Assembly: GCF_040546585.1 (NCBI RefSeq)
Contig: NZ_JBEPOC010000001.1
Location: forward strand, 124,001-188,000
Length of the DNA: 64,000 nt
Direction: 5' to 3'
Source of the DNA: Marmoricola sp. OAE513
GTDB taxonomy: Bacteria; Actinomycetota; Actinomycetes; Propionibacteriales; Nocardioidaceae
Of this stretch, positions 33,480 to 43,591 are shown one piece after another. The notes beneath the pieces were generated by a model. The model was not told the origin of the DNA. It ran no database searches and saw only the letters and a program-made list of their open reading frames with translations. A program made the position numbers and the translations under genes. The stretch's first letter is position 1. The number at the start of each line of letters is the position of its first letter.

Positions 33480-34655
33480 GGGCTCGGACCGGAGAGCGGC
33501 CACGAGAGAGACCCGGTCGCCGGTACGCAGCACGGCGTTCGAGTACAGCCGCCCCGCAAGCCAGACCAGGATCGGGAGGACGGCCAACGACAGGCCGACG
33601 GACAAGGCGACGTCCCAGGCCGCGACGCCGCCACCCGCGATCCGGATCGGCATCACCATCGGTGAGGTGAACGGGATGCGCGAGAACCAGACGACCAGCG
33701 GATTCTCCGGGTCCCAGGTGCCCACCGAGACCCCAATGACGTACGGGACGACCATCAGCGTGATCACCGGCGAGATCACCGAGCTCACGTCCTCCTGACG
33801 TGAGACCAGTGCCGCCAGCCCGGCGAGCACGAGGGCGTAGGACGCGAATCCGATCACGAACCAGCCGATCGCCGCGAGCGCGGTGGCGCCGAGGTTGAGC
33901 TCACTGGTGTCGAGGAGCCCGAAGGCGGTCGCGCTGCCCACGCCTCCGGCCACGACGACCACCAGCTGCAGCACCCCGACGGCGCCGATGCCGAGCACCT
34001 TGCCCGCCATCAGCTGCCACGGCTTGATCGTGGCGAGCAGCAGCTCGACGACCCGGCTGGACTTCTCCTCCACGACCCCCTGGGCCACGAGCTGCCCGGC
34101 AGTGATCAGGCCCAGGAAGATCAGGATCCCCACGACGTACGCCGCGACGACCTGGCCGCCGTCCTGCTCCTTCGGGTCGAGCTCCTTGACCGTCGGGACC
34201 GCAGAGGCCAGCGATCCGGCGACCTTGTCCGGGTCACCACCGAGGCTGCTGATCTCGCCCGCGAGCGCCTGCTGCTGGGAGAGCGCGGTGAACACCGACT
34301 CGAGCGTCGCGTCGAGGTCGTTTTCGACGACGACCGTCAGCTTGGTCGGCGTACCGACGAGCAGCGCGTCGAGGTCGCCGGACTTCACCAGCTTCTCGCC
34401 GGCCTTCCGGTCGGCCACCTTCTTGGTGTCGATGTCGGTCTTGCCGGCCAGCGTCTCGACCGAGGACGACAGGCTTGCCGTCTCCGGGACGACGCCGACC
34501 TTCAAGGTGTCCGAGGTGCCCACGACCTTGATCAGCAGGCCGCCGAGCACCACGATCGCCAGCAGCCCTCCGGTCGCGAGCAGGAACGACTTCGAGGTGA
34601 CCTTCGCCCGGATCTCGCGGCCGGAGACCAGCCGGACGACCGTGGAGGCGTTCAC
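33465..34655 (-). CDS. ABC-2 type transporter permease (NatB-like)
   Basis: A 396-residue ABC-2 permease. First membrane helix near residues 25-45, then a large extracytoplasmic domain (about 46-175, with Val/Asp-rich strands), then five to six membrane helices in the C-terminal half (VVAAYVVGILIFLGLITAG onward), including the conserved GVVEEKSSRVVELLLATIKPWQL (around residues 205-227 in outline), the coupling region typical of NatB/YhaP exporters. Substrate could be sodium ions, a peptide or a drug; unknown. The GTG start overlaps the ATPase stop (GTGA). Confidence 0.85.
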   Translation of the reverse strand: MNASTVVRLVSGREIRAKVTSKSFLLATGGLLAIVVLGGLLIKVVGTSDTLKVGVVPETASLSSSVETLAGKTDIDTKKVADRKAGEKLVKSGDLDALLVGTPTKLTVVVENDLDATLESVFTALSQQQALAGEISSLGGDPDKVAGSLASAVPTVKELDPKEQDGGQVVAAYVVGILIFLGLITAGQLVAQGVVEEKSSRVVELLLATIKPWQLMAGKVLGIGAVGVLQLVVVVAGGVGSATAFGLLDTSELNLGATALAAIGWFVIGFASYALVLAGLAALVSRQEDVSSVISPVITLMVVPYVIGVSVGTWDPENPLVVWFSRIPFTSPMVMPIRIAGGGVAAWDVALSVGLSLAVLPILVWLAGRLYSNAVLRTGDRVSLVAALRSEPKSKN

Positions 34656-35572
34656 GCTGCCCCCTCGGTCGCGGCCCGCTGGGTGACGACGTCGCGGTAG
34701 AGCTCGGTCAAGGACGGGCGCTCCAACCCGAAGCCGTGGACCGGGCCTGCCTTCAGCGCGGCGGCGAGGACGTCCTGCTCGGTCGTCGTGCCGTCCGGGT
34801 CGATCTCCACGACGGTGCTGGCGCCGTCGGCGACGAGCACGCGTGCACCGGGCACGGTTGCAGACCAAGCCTCGGCGGTCGGTCCGTCGACCCGCCAGCG
34901 TGGAACCTCGTGACGGCGGAGGTCGTCGATCGCACCGACCTCGACCATCTCCCCTGCCGCGATGATGCCGACGCGGTCGCAGAGCCGCTCGACGAGCTCG
35001 AGCTGGTGGGAGGAGAACAGGACAGGGACACCAGCGGCCGCGCGCTCGCTGAGGACACCGCTCATCACGTCGACGGCGACCGGGTCGAGGCCGGAGAACG
35101 GCTCGTCGAGCACGAGCAGGTCGGGCTCGTGCACCAGGGCCGCGGCCAGCTGAACGCGCTGCTGGTTGCCGAGGGAGAGTTGGACGACCTCGTCGTCACG
35201 ACGTTCGGCGACGCCGAGGATCTCGGTCCACCGCTCCATCGAGGCGCGCGCCGCCGCGGGGTCCATCCCGTAGAGCCGGGCGAGGTAGACCAGCTGCTCG
35301 CCTACCTTCATCCGCGGGTAGAGACCGCGCTCCTCGGGCATGTAGCCGATCCGACGACGCAGGTCCGCGTCGATCGCGCGGCCGTCCCAGCGCACCGCGC
35401 CGGAGTCCGCTGCGAGCACCCCGAGGATGATCCGCATCGTGGTGGTCTTGCCGGCTCCGTTGGAGCCGACGAAGCCGAAGATCTCACCGGCTCCCACCGA
35501 GAACGTCGTCCCGTTCAGCGCCGTACGGGCACCGTAGGACTTGGACAGGCTGTCGACCTCGAGAACTGCCAT
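34652..35572 (-). CDS. ABC transporter ATP-binding protein (NatA-like)
   Basis: A 306-residue ABC ATPase. Walker A GSNGAGKTT at residues 36-44, Q-loop near YMPEERGLYPRM, signature LSLGNQQRV near 133, Walker B LLVLDEP, D-loop SGLDP, H-loop SSHQLELVERL. The signature LSLGN in place of LSGGQ is common in this exporter group. The C-terminal 80 residues form the small extra domain (DUF4162-type) found in NatA/YhaQ proteins. It pairs with the downstream permease. ATG at 35572; a TGGGAT box 6 nt upstream may be its promoter. Confidence 0.9.
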   Translation of the reverse strand: MAVLEVDSLSKSYGARTALNGTTFSVGAGEIFGFVGSNGAGKTTTMRIILGVLAADSGAVRWDGRAIDADLRRRIGYMPEERGLYPRMKVGEQLVYLARLYGMDPAAARASMERWTEILGVAERRDDEVVQLSLGNQQRVQLAAALVHEPDLLVLDEPFSGLDPVAVDVMSGVLSERAAAGVPVLFSSHQLELVERLCDRVGIIAAGEMVEVGAIDDLRRHEVPRWRVDGPTAEAWSATVPGARVLVADGASTVVEIDPDGTTTEQDVLAAALKAGPVHGFGLERPSLTELYRDVVTQRAATEGAA

Positions 35573-35601
35573 GACCCCATCCCAGCACAGCGCTGGCGGG
35601 G

Positions 35602-36000
35602 TTACTCGGCGACGAGGTCGACGACGTACCCGACGAAGCGGCGGCCGCCGCCCGGCTTGTGGTGGCCGGTGCCCTCGGCGACGTCCTCGATCAGCCCGGT
35701 GCCAGGAATAGGCGAGATCGCGTTCTCGTGCGGGAGGTCGGGGTTCGGTCCGTACTCGCTGCTCACGGCCCGGATGCGCTGCACCGTGGCGGCGATCCCG
35801 GCGTGGCTGTTCTCCAGGCCGCCGTGGTGGTCCTCAGCGTGGGTCAACGAGCCAGCGAGCTCCGCCCCGAGGACCGGGACGAGCCAGTCGCGATCGGGCT
35901 GGTCCGACATCGTCCAGTCGACCTCCGAGCCGACCTGGAACGGTTCGCCGCAGCACTGCCACTGCCAGTCGTCGATCCAGACGACGAGCTGTCGGGTCAC
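35602..36000 (-). CDS. DUF6578-like small protein
   Basis: A 132-residue protein beginning VVWIDDWQWQCCGEPFQVGSEV, the Trp/Cys-rich start that I associate with actinobacterial DUF6578 proteins; the family name is from memory and less certain than the pattern itself. The two adjacent Cys (QCCGEPF) and several His (THAEDHH) could bind metal. No signal peptide or membrane segment. Function unknown. The GTG start overlaps the stop of the thiamine-binding-family gene (GTGA), so the two are co-translated. Confidence 0.6.
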   Translation of the reverse strand: MTRQLVVWIDDWQWQCCGEPFQVGSEVDWTMSDQPDRDWLVPVLGAELAGSLTHAEDHHGGLENSHAGIAATVQRIRAVSSEYGPNPDLPHENAISPIPGTGLIEDVAEGTGHHKPGGGRRFVGYVVDLVAE

Positions 36001-36305
36001 GCGTTCTTCTCCAGCGCCGCTTCGACCCGCTCAACCTTCGCCGTCATCTGACCGGTCTCGAAGCCCTGGCGGATGTCGGCCTTGAGCACGAATCCGACGC
36101 GAGGGGACGTCTCGGCGACCTTGAACACGGCTGCCTTCACGACGGCCATCACCTCGTCCCACTCCCCCTCGATGTTGGTGAACATCGAGTTGGTCTCGTT
36201 GGGGAGACCGGAGTCGCGGATCACCTGGACGGCCTCGGCGACGGCCTCGCTAACACCCCCGGTCTCGTCGGCTCCGGACGGGCTGATGCTGATGGCGACG
36301 ATCAT
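35997..36305 (-). CDS. MTH1187/YkoF-type thiamine-binding protein (DUF77)
   Basis: A 102-residue small alpha/beta protein of the MTH1187 family: starts VAISISPSG, then VIRDSGLPNETNSMFTNIEG, and RVGFVLKADIRQG. Members form dimers or tetramers and several bind thiamine or its precursors, perhaps as a buffer. ATG at 36305 with a TAACCT box 6 nt upstream (leaderless). First gene of a two-gene unit with the DUF6578-like protein. Confidence 0.85.
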   Translation of the reverse strand: MIVAISISPSGADETGGVSEAVAEAVQVIRDSGLPNETNSMFTNIEGEWDEVMAVVKAAVFKVAETSPRVGFVLKADIRQGFETGQMTAKVERVEAALEKNA

Positions 36306-36311
36306 GGAGTC

Positions 36312-36317
36312 AGGTTA
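36312..36317 (-). promoter_or_regulatory. -10 element of the thiamine-binding-family gene (leaderless type)
   Basis: TAACCT on the minus strand ends 6 nt before the ATG at 36305. The same hexamer and spacing occur before the oxidase gene at 55734. Confidence 0.55.
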
Positions 36318-36327
36318 GGTCAGGGGC

Positions 36328-36666
36328 TCATTCCCACCCGCAGCAGTACAGACCCTGGCACGGCTCTCCGCGCTCGGAACCGTAGACCTCGAACTTGTCG
36401 AGACCATCGAGCACCGCGAGCTGATCGGCCCCCTCGAGCTGCGGACCGGCGACGCTGTCCGGTTTGCCCCAGCGCCTCGGCAGATCGTCGAGGTCGCCCT
36501 GCCCGACCTGGTCCACGAACAGCGTGTAGAGCGGGTGGTCCGGGAAGCCGTTGACGCGGAGGACCCACCAGCTACCGAACATGCGGGCGGTAAGCGGGAA
36601 GCACGCGTTGCCGGTACGCCACCAGCGCGGGCGGGCAAGCGCTGCGATCGCCGACGGCACCTTCAC
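36328..36666 (-). CDS. Small protein of unknown function
   Basis: A 112-residue protein, not recognised. It is rich in Trp and aromatic residues (RWWRTGNACF, FGSWWVLRVNG, YTLFVDQ) and ends in a Cys pair, GLYCCGWE. No membrane helix or signal. The GTG start overlaps the stop of the SigE-family sigma gene (GTGA), so it is translated with the sigma factor and may be a small modulator or simply the end of the operon. Codon use agrees with a real gene. Confidence 0.5.
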   Translation of the reverse strand: MKVPSAIAALARPRWWRTGNACFPLTARMFGSWWVLRVNGFPDHPLYTLFVDQVGQGDLDDLPRRWGKPDSVAGPQLEGADQLAVLDGLDKFEVYGSERGEPCQGLYCCGWE

Positions 36667-37154
36667 CCCAGCAGGCTAGCGACCTCCGCGACCGGGAGGA
36701 CCGCACGCAACCGGGCGATCGCGTCACGGTGCTGGGACTTCACCGTTCCCACCGATATACCCAGCAGCTCCGCCGTCTCGGCCTCGGTCCGGTCCTCGAA
36801 GTAGCGCAGCACGATCACCGCTCGCTGCCGAGGAGCCAGGGTGGCGAGCGCAGCAGCCAGGGCGAGCCGGTCCTCGATCGCGGGGTCGCTCGACGGCGAC
36901 TCGGGGAGTCGGTCGGTCGTGACCTCGCGCCACCGCCGACCGCGCCAGCGCGAGATGTTCTCCCGCACCATGATCTTGCGGACGTAGGACTCCGGGTCGT
37001 GGTCGATCCGCGACCAGGCCGGCACCGCCTTGATCAGGGCACGCTGAAGCAGGTCCTCGGCGTCCGCACCGTGCCCGGTGAGCAGGTACGCCGTACGGAG
37101 CAGCGCACCGGAGCGCGCCACCACGAAGGCTTCGAAGTCGGGACGGTCAGACAC
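36663..37154 (-). CDS. SigE-family RNA polymerase sigma factor (copy 1)
   Basis: A 163-residue ECF-type sigma factor of the actinobacterial SigE family. Region 2 is about residues 6-75 (LRTAYLLTGHGADAEDLLQ, then YVRKIMVRENISRWR) and region 4 about 100-155 (LATLAPRQRAVIVLRYFED, LLGISVGTVKSQHRDAIARL). GTG start at 37154, inside the end of the upstream propeller gene (8-bp overlap). The same two-gene layout occurs a second time just upstream. Such factors usually steer stress or envelope regulons under a partner membrane protein. Confidence 0.9.
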   Translation of the reverse strand: MSDRPDFEAFVVARSGALLRTAYLLTGHGADAEDLLQRALIKAVPAWSRIDHDPESYVRKIMVRENISRWRGRRWREVTTDRLPESPSSDPAIEDRLALAAALATLAPRQRAVIVLRYFEDRTEAETAELLGISVGTVKSQHRDAIARLRAVLPVAEVASLLG

Positions 37155-38469
37155 GCCGCCTCCACCAGATGACGAGGCACACGAGTCCGACGACCACGGC
37201 ACCGGTCGTCGTCGCGCGCGCGATGGCCGGGTTGCGGTACTGCTCCGGCTTGGTGCCGTCGACGAGCGGGTTCGCCCAGAGGTCTGAGGCGAACCGCGAG
37301 CGCAGCAGGTCGTCCTGGCCGAGGTCGATGGTCCCGCGTTCGGCGGTCGCATCGGTGATGTCGACGATCGCGTAGTCGACGTTCTTGATCACCACGACGA
37401 CATGGGTGCTGTCGACCCACCCGAGAATGTCGCGGACGTCGGTGATCCCGGGTACGACCCGGAGGTGCTTGCTGTCCGGCCCGACGAACAGCGGCCACGG
37501 CGTCGACACGTCAGGATCGGGGTCGACCGGCGGTACTCCGACGTACGCGAACGCCGTCCCGTCGGGACCGAAGGAGGCCGTGCCCGCGTCCATCGCCGTG
37601 CGCAACGTCTGCCGCTGCCCGGTCGCCGGGTCGAAGCGGTAGACGTTGCGGTCGCGCGACCAGACGATGCCCGAGGGGGCAGAGCCGGGGTTCGGGAGCC
37701 ACTTCTCCCCCGGTCCCTCGATGACGGTCTTCCTTCCGGTGCGCACGTCCCAGGCGACGTACGAGTCGGCCTTGTCGTCGGTCTGGCCGTCCGGGGCGTA
37801 GCCGGTGATCAGGTACCGGGAGTCCCCGCTGAAGAGAAGCTCTTGCCCGACGAAATCGATCTCCGGGCGGCTGACGTCAGGATCCGCCAGTTCGGTGACC
37901 TTGCCCGTCACCGTGTCGTAGAGGCCCCAGCCGACCGCGTGCGAGTCCGCGGTCGGGGTGTCGTCGGAGCGGACGAAGCCGACGGTCCGGCCGTCGGGAG
38001 ACAGGGCCGCGTCGCGGATCTGCCCCGGCATCGTCTTGTCGTCGGTGGTCGGGAGGTCGAGGAACCGGATCGAGCCGTCGACGGCCGAGACACCGTAGAT
38101 CCCCGTGTAGCTGACCGTGGTGAACCAGTTCACCGAGCGCCTCCGGTCGCTCGCGCCCAGAGCGGCGAGCCGTCCAGGAGGACCGGCCTCGTCGGTGCCC
38201 GGTGTCCACGCCGATGGCTCGTACAGACGCTTCGGGAGGTGCCCGAGACCGCGAGGCTCGTCGGCAGGCTGGGGTGGCCCATCCATGTCCCGCGCGACCT
38301 GTACGCCGCCGAGCACCGCGACCAGTGTCAGGGCGGCAGCCGCCGCAGTGCCTGCCGCGCGGCGTACGCGCTGCCGGCGACGACCGCGGTCCCACAGGCC
38401 GTCCGCAGAGATCCCTGCGGGCGCCTGGGTCGCCAGGTCGTCCAACCGTTCACCGAGCTCGGTACGCAT
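37147..38469 (-). CDS. Membrane-anchored beta-propeller protein, putative partner of sigma factor copy 1
   Basis: A 440-residue protein. The N-terminal 40 residues are cytoplasmic (LGERLDDLATQAPAGI, RGRRRQRVRR), followed by a membrane helix (about 41-60), a large extracytoplasmic domain that reads as a WD40/TolB-like propeller (repeated strands such as DAALSPDGRTVGFV and SFGPDGTAFAYV), a second membrane helix near 418-433 (VVVGLVCLVIWW) and a basic tail. This is the layout of partner proteins of SigE-family factors, which may act as anti-sigma; no zinc HxxxCxxC motif is present, so the link is by context. The ATG at 38469 is chosen from the conserved start shared with copy 2. Its last 8 bp overlap the sigma gene. 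Confidence 0.7.
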   Translation of the reverse strand: MRTELGERLDDLATQAPAGISADGLWDRGRRRQRVRRAAGTAAAAALTLVAVLGGVQVARDMDGPPQPADEPRGLGHLPKRLYEPSAWTPGTDEAGPPGRLAALGASDRRRSVNWFTTVSYTGIYGVSAVDGSIRFLDLPTTDDKTMPGQIRDAALSPDGRTVGFVRSDDTPTADSHAVGWGLYDTVTGKVTELADPDVSRPEIDFVGQELLFSGDSRYLITGYAPDGQTDDKADSYVAWDVRTGRKTVIEGPGEKWLPNPGSAPSGIVWSRDRNVYRFDPATGQRQTLRTAMDAGTASFGPDGTAFAYVGVPPVDPDPDVSTPWPLFVGPDSKHLRVVPGITDVRDILGWVDSTHVVVVIKNVDYAIVDITDATAERGTIDLGQDDLLRSRFASDLWANPLVDGTKPEQYRNPAIARATTTGAVVVGLVCLVIWWRRRV

Positions 38470-38538
38470 GCTTCCTCCTGCCAAGGCCATCCTGCTCGTT
38501 ACGACGCGACGAGGTGGCAAGAAGGTGGGGTGCTCGGG

Positions 38539-39027
38539 TCAGATTTCTTTCGCGGCTGCGTGGAGGGTCGGCAGCATGCCGCGCAGGCGGGCCAGGGCAT
38601 CGCTGTGCTGGGACTTCACCGTGCCGAGGGAGACCCCCAAGATACGGGCTGTTTCGGCCTCGGTCAGGTCCTCGTAGTAGCGCAGGACGATGACGGCTCG
38701 CTGCTTGGGGGCGAGAGAACGCAGGGCGCGGGCGAGATCGTGGTCGCGATCAGTTGCCGAACCTGGGGCATCGGGCAACGACGCGAACAACCGTTCGCGG
38801 CTCCCGTGTTTCCGCCAGCGGGAGATGTGGTCGTTGACCATGACCTTGCGGAGCCATGGCTCCGGCTGATCGCCGATGCGCGCCCATCGCGCGACGGCCT
38901 TGACGAGAGCCGCCTGCACCAGGTCCTCGGCCAGGTGCACGTCTCCGCAGAGCAGGTACGCCATGCGCACGAGCGCGGGACGACGCCCGTTGACGTAGTC
39001 AGTGAACGAGTCCTCGAGCTCAGACAC
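38539..39027 (-). CDS. SigE-family RNA polymerase sigma factor (copy 2)
   Basis: A 162-residue sigma factor, clearly a paralogue of the one at 36663. Region 2: LVRMAYLLCGDVHLAEDLVQ, WLRKVMVNDHISRWR; region 4: LRSLAPKQRAVIVLRYYEDL, ILGVSLGTVKSQHSDALARL. GTG start at 39027 overlaps the upstream propeller gene by 8 bp, exactly as in copy 1. The two copies differ mainly in the linker between the regions, so they may have different promoter tastes or partners. Confidence 0.9.
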   Translation of the reverse strand: MSELEDSFTDYVNGRRPALVRMAYLLCGDVHLAEDLVQAALVKAVARWARIGDQPEPWLRKVMVNDHISRWRKHGSRERLFASLPDAPGSATDRDHDLARALRSLAPKQRAVIVLRYYEDLTEAETARILGVSLGTVKSQHSDALARLRGMLPTLHAAAKEI

Positions 39028-40375
39028 GTCGCCTCCGTTGGGCCCATGCTCCTGCAGCAAGCGCCACGAACAGCACGACTCCGCCAGCAACTAGACCCGC
39101 GATCCTCAGACGCGGGTCGAGGCTGGGTGGATGCACTCCCTCGACCAAAGGCTCTCCCAGCAGGTCGGTGGCAACCTGGAAGAACGGCGACCCGTCTGGG
39201 TTTTTGTAATCTTCGCCGCCTGCACCCTCCGCGCTGCCGACCTTCTTCGTCATCCCAGTGGCGAGATCGGTGATGGACAGCTGGTGCTCCCCTGCACCTG
39301 CAGGGTGCGTCAGGGACAGCACGTGTTTCGCGTCGAGCCAACCGAGAACCTCCGCGCCGGCCAAGCCTGCGATCGGGGACACGCGCTTGACGACCCCTCG
39401 CCGGTCCGCCTCACCCACGAGGACACGTCGGTCGAAGCCGAAGTGGTTGACCACCACCAGCGACCCTTGCCTCGTCGGCTCGGTGTAGTCGTATTCGCCG
39501 TCCGACGGCGGCAGGGTGACCGTCGACCCGGGGGTGAGCCTGCCGGAGCCCGCGATGAATCCGTAATGCCGGTCGTCGTCGAGCGGAACCGTCTTCCCCA
39601 GGATTCGCCCGTCCAGGTTGGGAGGACCAACGTTCCCGACCGAAGGGAACTCGAAGTTCAAGAGCTCGGGAGTCGACATTCCGATGTCCCAGACGAAGGT
39701 GCGGTCCTCGTAGCCTTCACCCGGTCCGTCACTCGCACCAAAGAGAGCAAGGTGGCCCCTGTCGATCCAGAGCAGACTCCGCACGCTGTACGGCGAGAAC
39801 TTCGGATCGGTTGCGTACGGGTACGGCCAGCGGACGACGTCGCCTGTGCGGGTGTCGTACACCGCGGCACCCTTGGGCAAGGCTCGTTCGGACTTCATGC
39901 CCGCCTTGTCGAAGTACCAGTAAGCGATGTGATTGCCATCAGGCGAGAGCTGCAGGTGCGACTCCGCGTAGAGCGCTCGGTACCCGGGAAGCTCGAGGAG
40001 TCGGTACTCCCCCGTCCGCGCTGAGACCACGAAGCGCCCTTCGCTGTACTTGTCCCGGCGGACGCCGAGAGCAGCGACGGTTCCCACCGGGCCCTCGTCC
40101 GCGGTGGATGGGAGCCAGTCGGGACCCTGCCAGACGTTCTTGGGAACAGCCGGAGCGTGCGGCGATTGCACGGGTACGACGGACGCCGTCGGAACCGCGA
40201 CGTAGGTACCGAGCCCTGCCAGGACGCCCAGGAGCACGGCAGCCACCCCGACAGCAGCGAGCCGGCGCCGACGCACGCGTGCCCGTCCCTGCTTCCACAA
40301 GCCGGCGGGGTCGTTCACCGACGGTGCGACTGCCTGTCCGGCAAGTTCACGCAGCGCTGCTCCGAGATCGTCCAT
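39020..40375 (-). CDS. Membrane-anchored beta-propeller protein, putative partner of sigma factor copy 2
   Basis: A 451-residue paralogue of the protein at 37147 with the same plan: cytoplasmic N-terminus (LGAALRELAGQAVAPSV, GRARVRRRR), membrane helix (about 39-60), extracytoplasmic propeller (LQLSPDGNHIAYWYFD and similar strands), second membrane helix near 425-445 and an RRRRV tail. Sequence identity between the two is low outside the ends, so the duplication is old. The first gene of the four-gene sigma/propeller run; a strong hairpin at 40400 separates it from aconitase. It probably senses the outside and holds the sigma factor at the membrane (inference). Confidence 0.7.
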   Translation of the reverse strand: MDDLGAALRELAGQAVAPSVNDPAGLWKQGRARVRRRRLAAVGVAAVLLGVLAGLGTYVAVPTASVVPVQSPHAPAVPKNVWQGPDWLPSTADEGPVGTVAALGVRRDKYSEGRFVVSARTGEYRLLELPGYRALYAESHLQLSPDGNHIAYWYFDKAGMKSERALPKGAAVYDTRTGDVVRWPYPYATDPKFSPYSVRSLLWIDRGHLALFGASDGPGEGYEDRTFVWDIGMSTPELLNFEFPSVGNVGPPNLDGRILGKTVPLDDDRHYGFIAGSGRLTPGSTVTLPPSDGEYDYTEPTRQGSLVVVNHFGFDRRVLVGEADRRGVVKRVSPIAGLAGAEVLGWLDAKHVLSLTHPAGAGEHQLSITDLATGMTKKVGSAEGAGGEDYKNPDGSPFFQVATDLLGEPLVEGVHPPSLDPRLRIAGLVAGGVVLFVALAAGAWAQRRRRV

Positions 40376-40399
40376 CGGTTCTCACCCTTCCAGAAAGCC

Positions 40400-40436
40400 T
40401 TCGGCCCCACCCGTGTCACGCACGGGTGGGGCCGAA
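40400..40436 (-). terminator. Strong hairpin between aconitase and the sigma/propeller operon
   Basis: A perfect 16-bp stem, TTCGGCCCCACCCGTG (40400-40415) with CACGGGTGGGGCCGAA (40421-40436), loop TCACG. It lies 200 bp after the aconitase stop, on the far side of a repeat array, and 25 bp before the propeller start. Confidence 0.8.
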
Positions 40437-40463
40437 AGGTTGGGTGCTGGTGGAGAAAAGTTT

Positions 40464-40632
40464 CCGACGTCTCGGCAAGCTCGATGACCGGGGCGTTCCG
40501 ACGTCTCGGCAGGCTCGACGACCGGGACTGTTCCGACGTCTCGGCAGGCTCGACGACCGGGACTGTTCCGACGTCTCGGCAGGCTCGACGACCGGCGTGG
40601 TCCCGACGTCTCGGCAAGCTCGACGACCGGCG
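40464..40632. repeat. Five-copy 35-bp tandem repeat downstream of aconitase
   Basis: Five near-identical units start at 40464, 40498, 40533, 40568 and 40603 (periods 34, 35, 35, 35). Each holds GACGTCTCGGCARGCTCG followed by AYGACCGG. On the minus strand one frame would read [12 protein letters not shown] peptides. The array ends 7 bp before the aconitase stop codon. A diverged double copy is found at about 50608-50670, inside a coding sequence. Confidence 0.9.
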
Positions 40633-40638
40633 GCGGGG

Positions 40639-43311
<2,673 letters not shown>

Positions 43312-43390
43312 GGGCGTTCTCCTCAAGTCGGAAGGTGGATCAACTGGAAGTCTGGGGCCATCTTGCCCACCTCAGCCGGTCGGGCGTAAG

Positions 43391-43409
43391 GAAGGTTTGC
43401 CTAACTCTT
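43391..43409. promoter_or_regulatory. Weak DtxR/IdeR-like site upstream of aconitase
   Basis: GAAGGTTTGCCTAACTCTT matches 12 of 19 positions of the DtxR/IdeR consensus, with the inner 13 bp (AGGTTTGCCTAAC) matching 11. It lies about 80 bp before the aconitase start. Aconitase is an iron protein and is iron-controlled in corynebacteria, so the site is plausible but weak. Confidence 0.3.
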
Positions 43410-43423
43410 GCTGGCCGCAGATA

Positions 43424-43441
43424 TATCTTGATGTCAAGATA
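43424..43441. promoter_or_regulatory. 18-bp palindrome upstream of aconitase
   Basis: TATCTTGA, TG, TCAAGATA: a perfect 8-bp inverted repeat, AT rich, 113 bp before the aconitase start. A half-like word (GATATCAA) follows at 43445. Probably the operator of a MarR- or TetR-type regulator of aconitase. Confidence 0.6.
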
Positions 43442-43513
43442 CACGATATCAAACTTTCTGGAGCAGCCCCAGGGAACTCCCCGAGGAGTCGGCCCGCCGT
43501 CTAGCCTCTGCCC

Positions 43514-43587
43514 ATGATCCTCGCTGCGCTCGTCAACGGGAGCTCGGCCACTCGGCCACGAGCAAGCTCGGGCACTCGCTAGCCTCG
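43514..43587 (+). repeat. 74-bp promoter-carrying repeat, copy 1 (channel gene)
   Basis: Matches the reverse complement of 47406-47479 at about 64 of 74 positions, including an identical 36-bp stretch. It contains the TAGCCT box of the channel gene that starts at 43592. Confidence 0.85.
43580..43585 (+). promoter_or_regulatory. -10 element of the channel gene (leaderless type)
   Basis: TAGCCT ends 6 nt before the GTG at 43592. It lies inside the 74-bp repeat and shares its flanks with the box at 664. Confidence 0.6.
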
Positions 43588-43591
43588 ACCC

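Noticed and set aside
40464-40632. CRISPR array or coding repeat after aconitase
   Set aside because: There are no spacers, and periods of 34-35 bp do not keep a reading frame.
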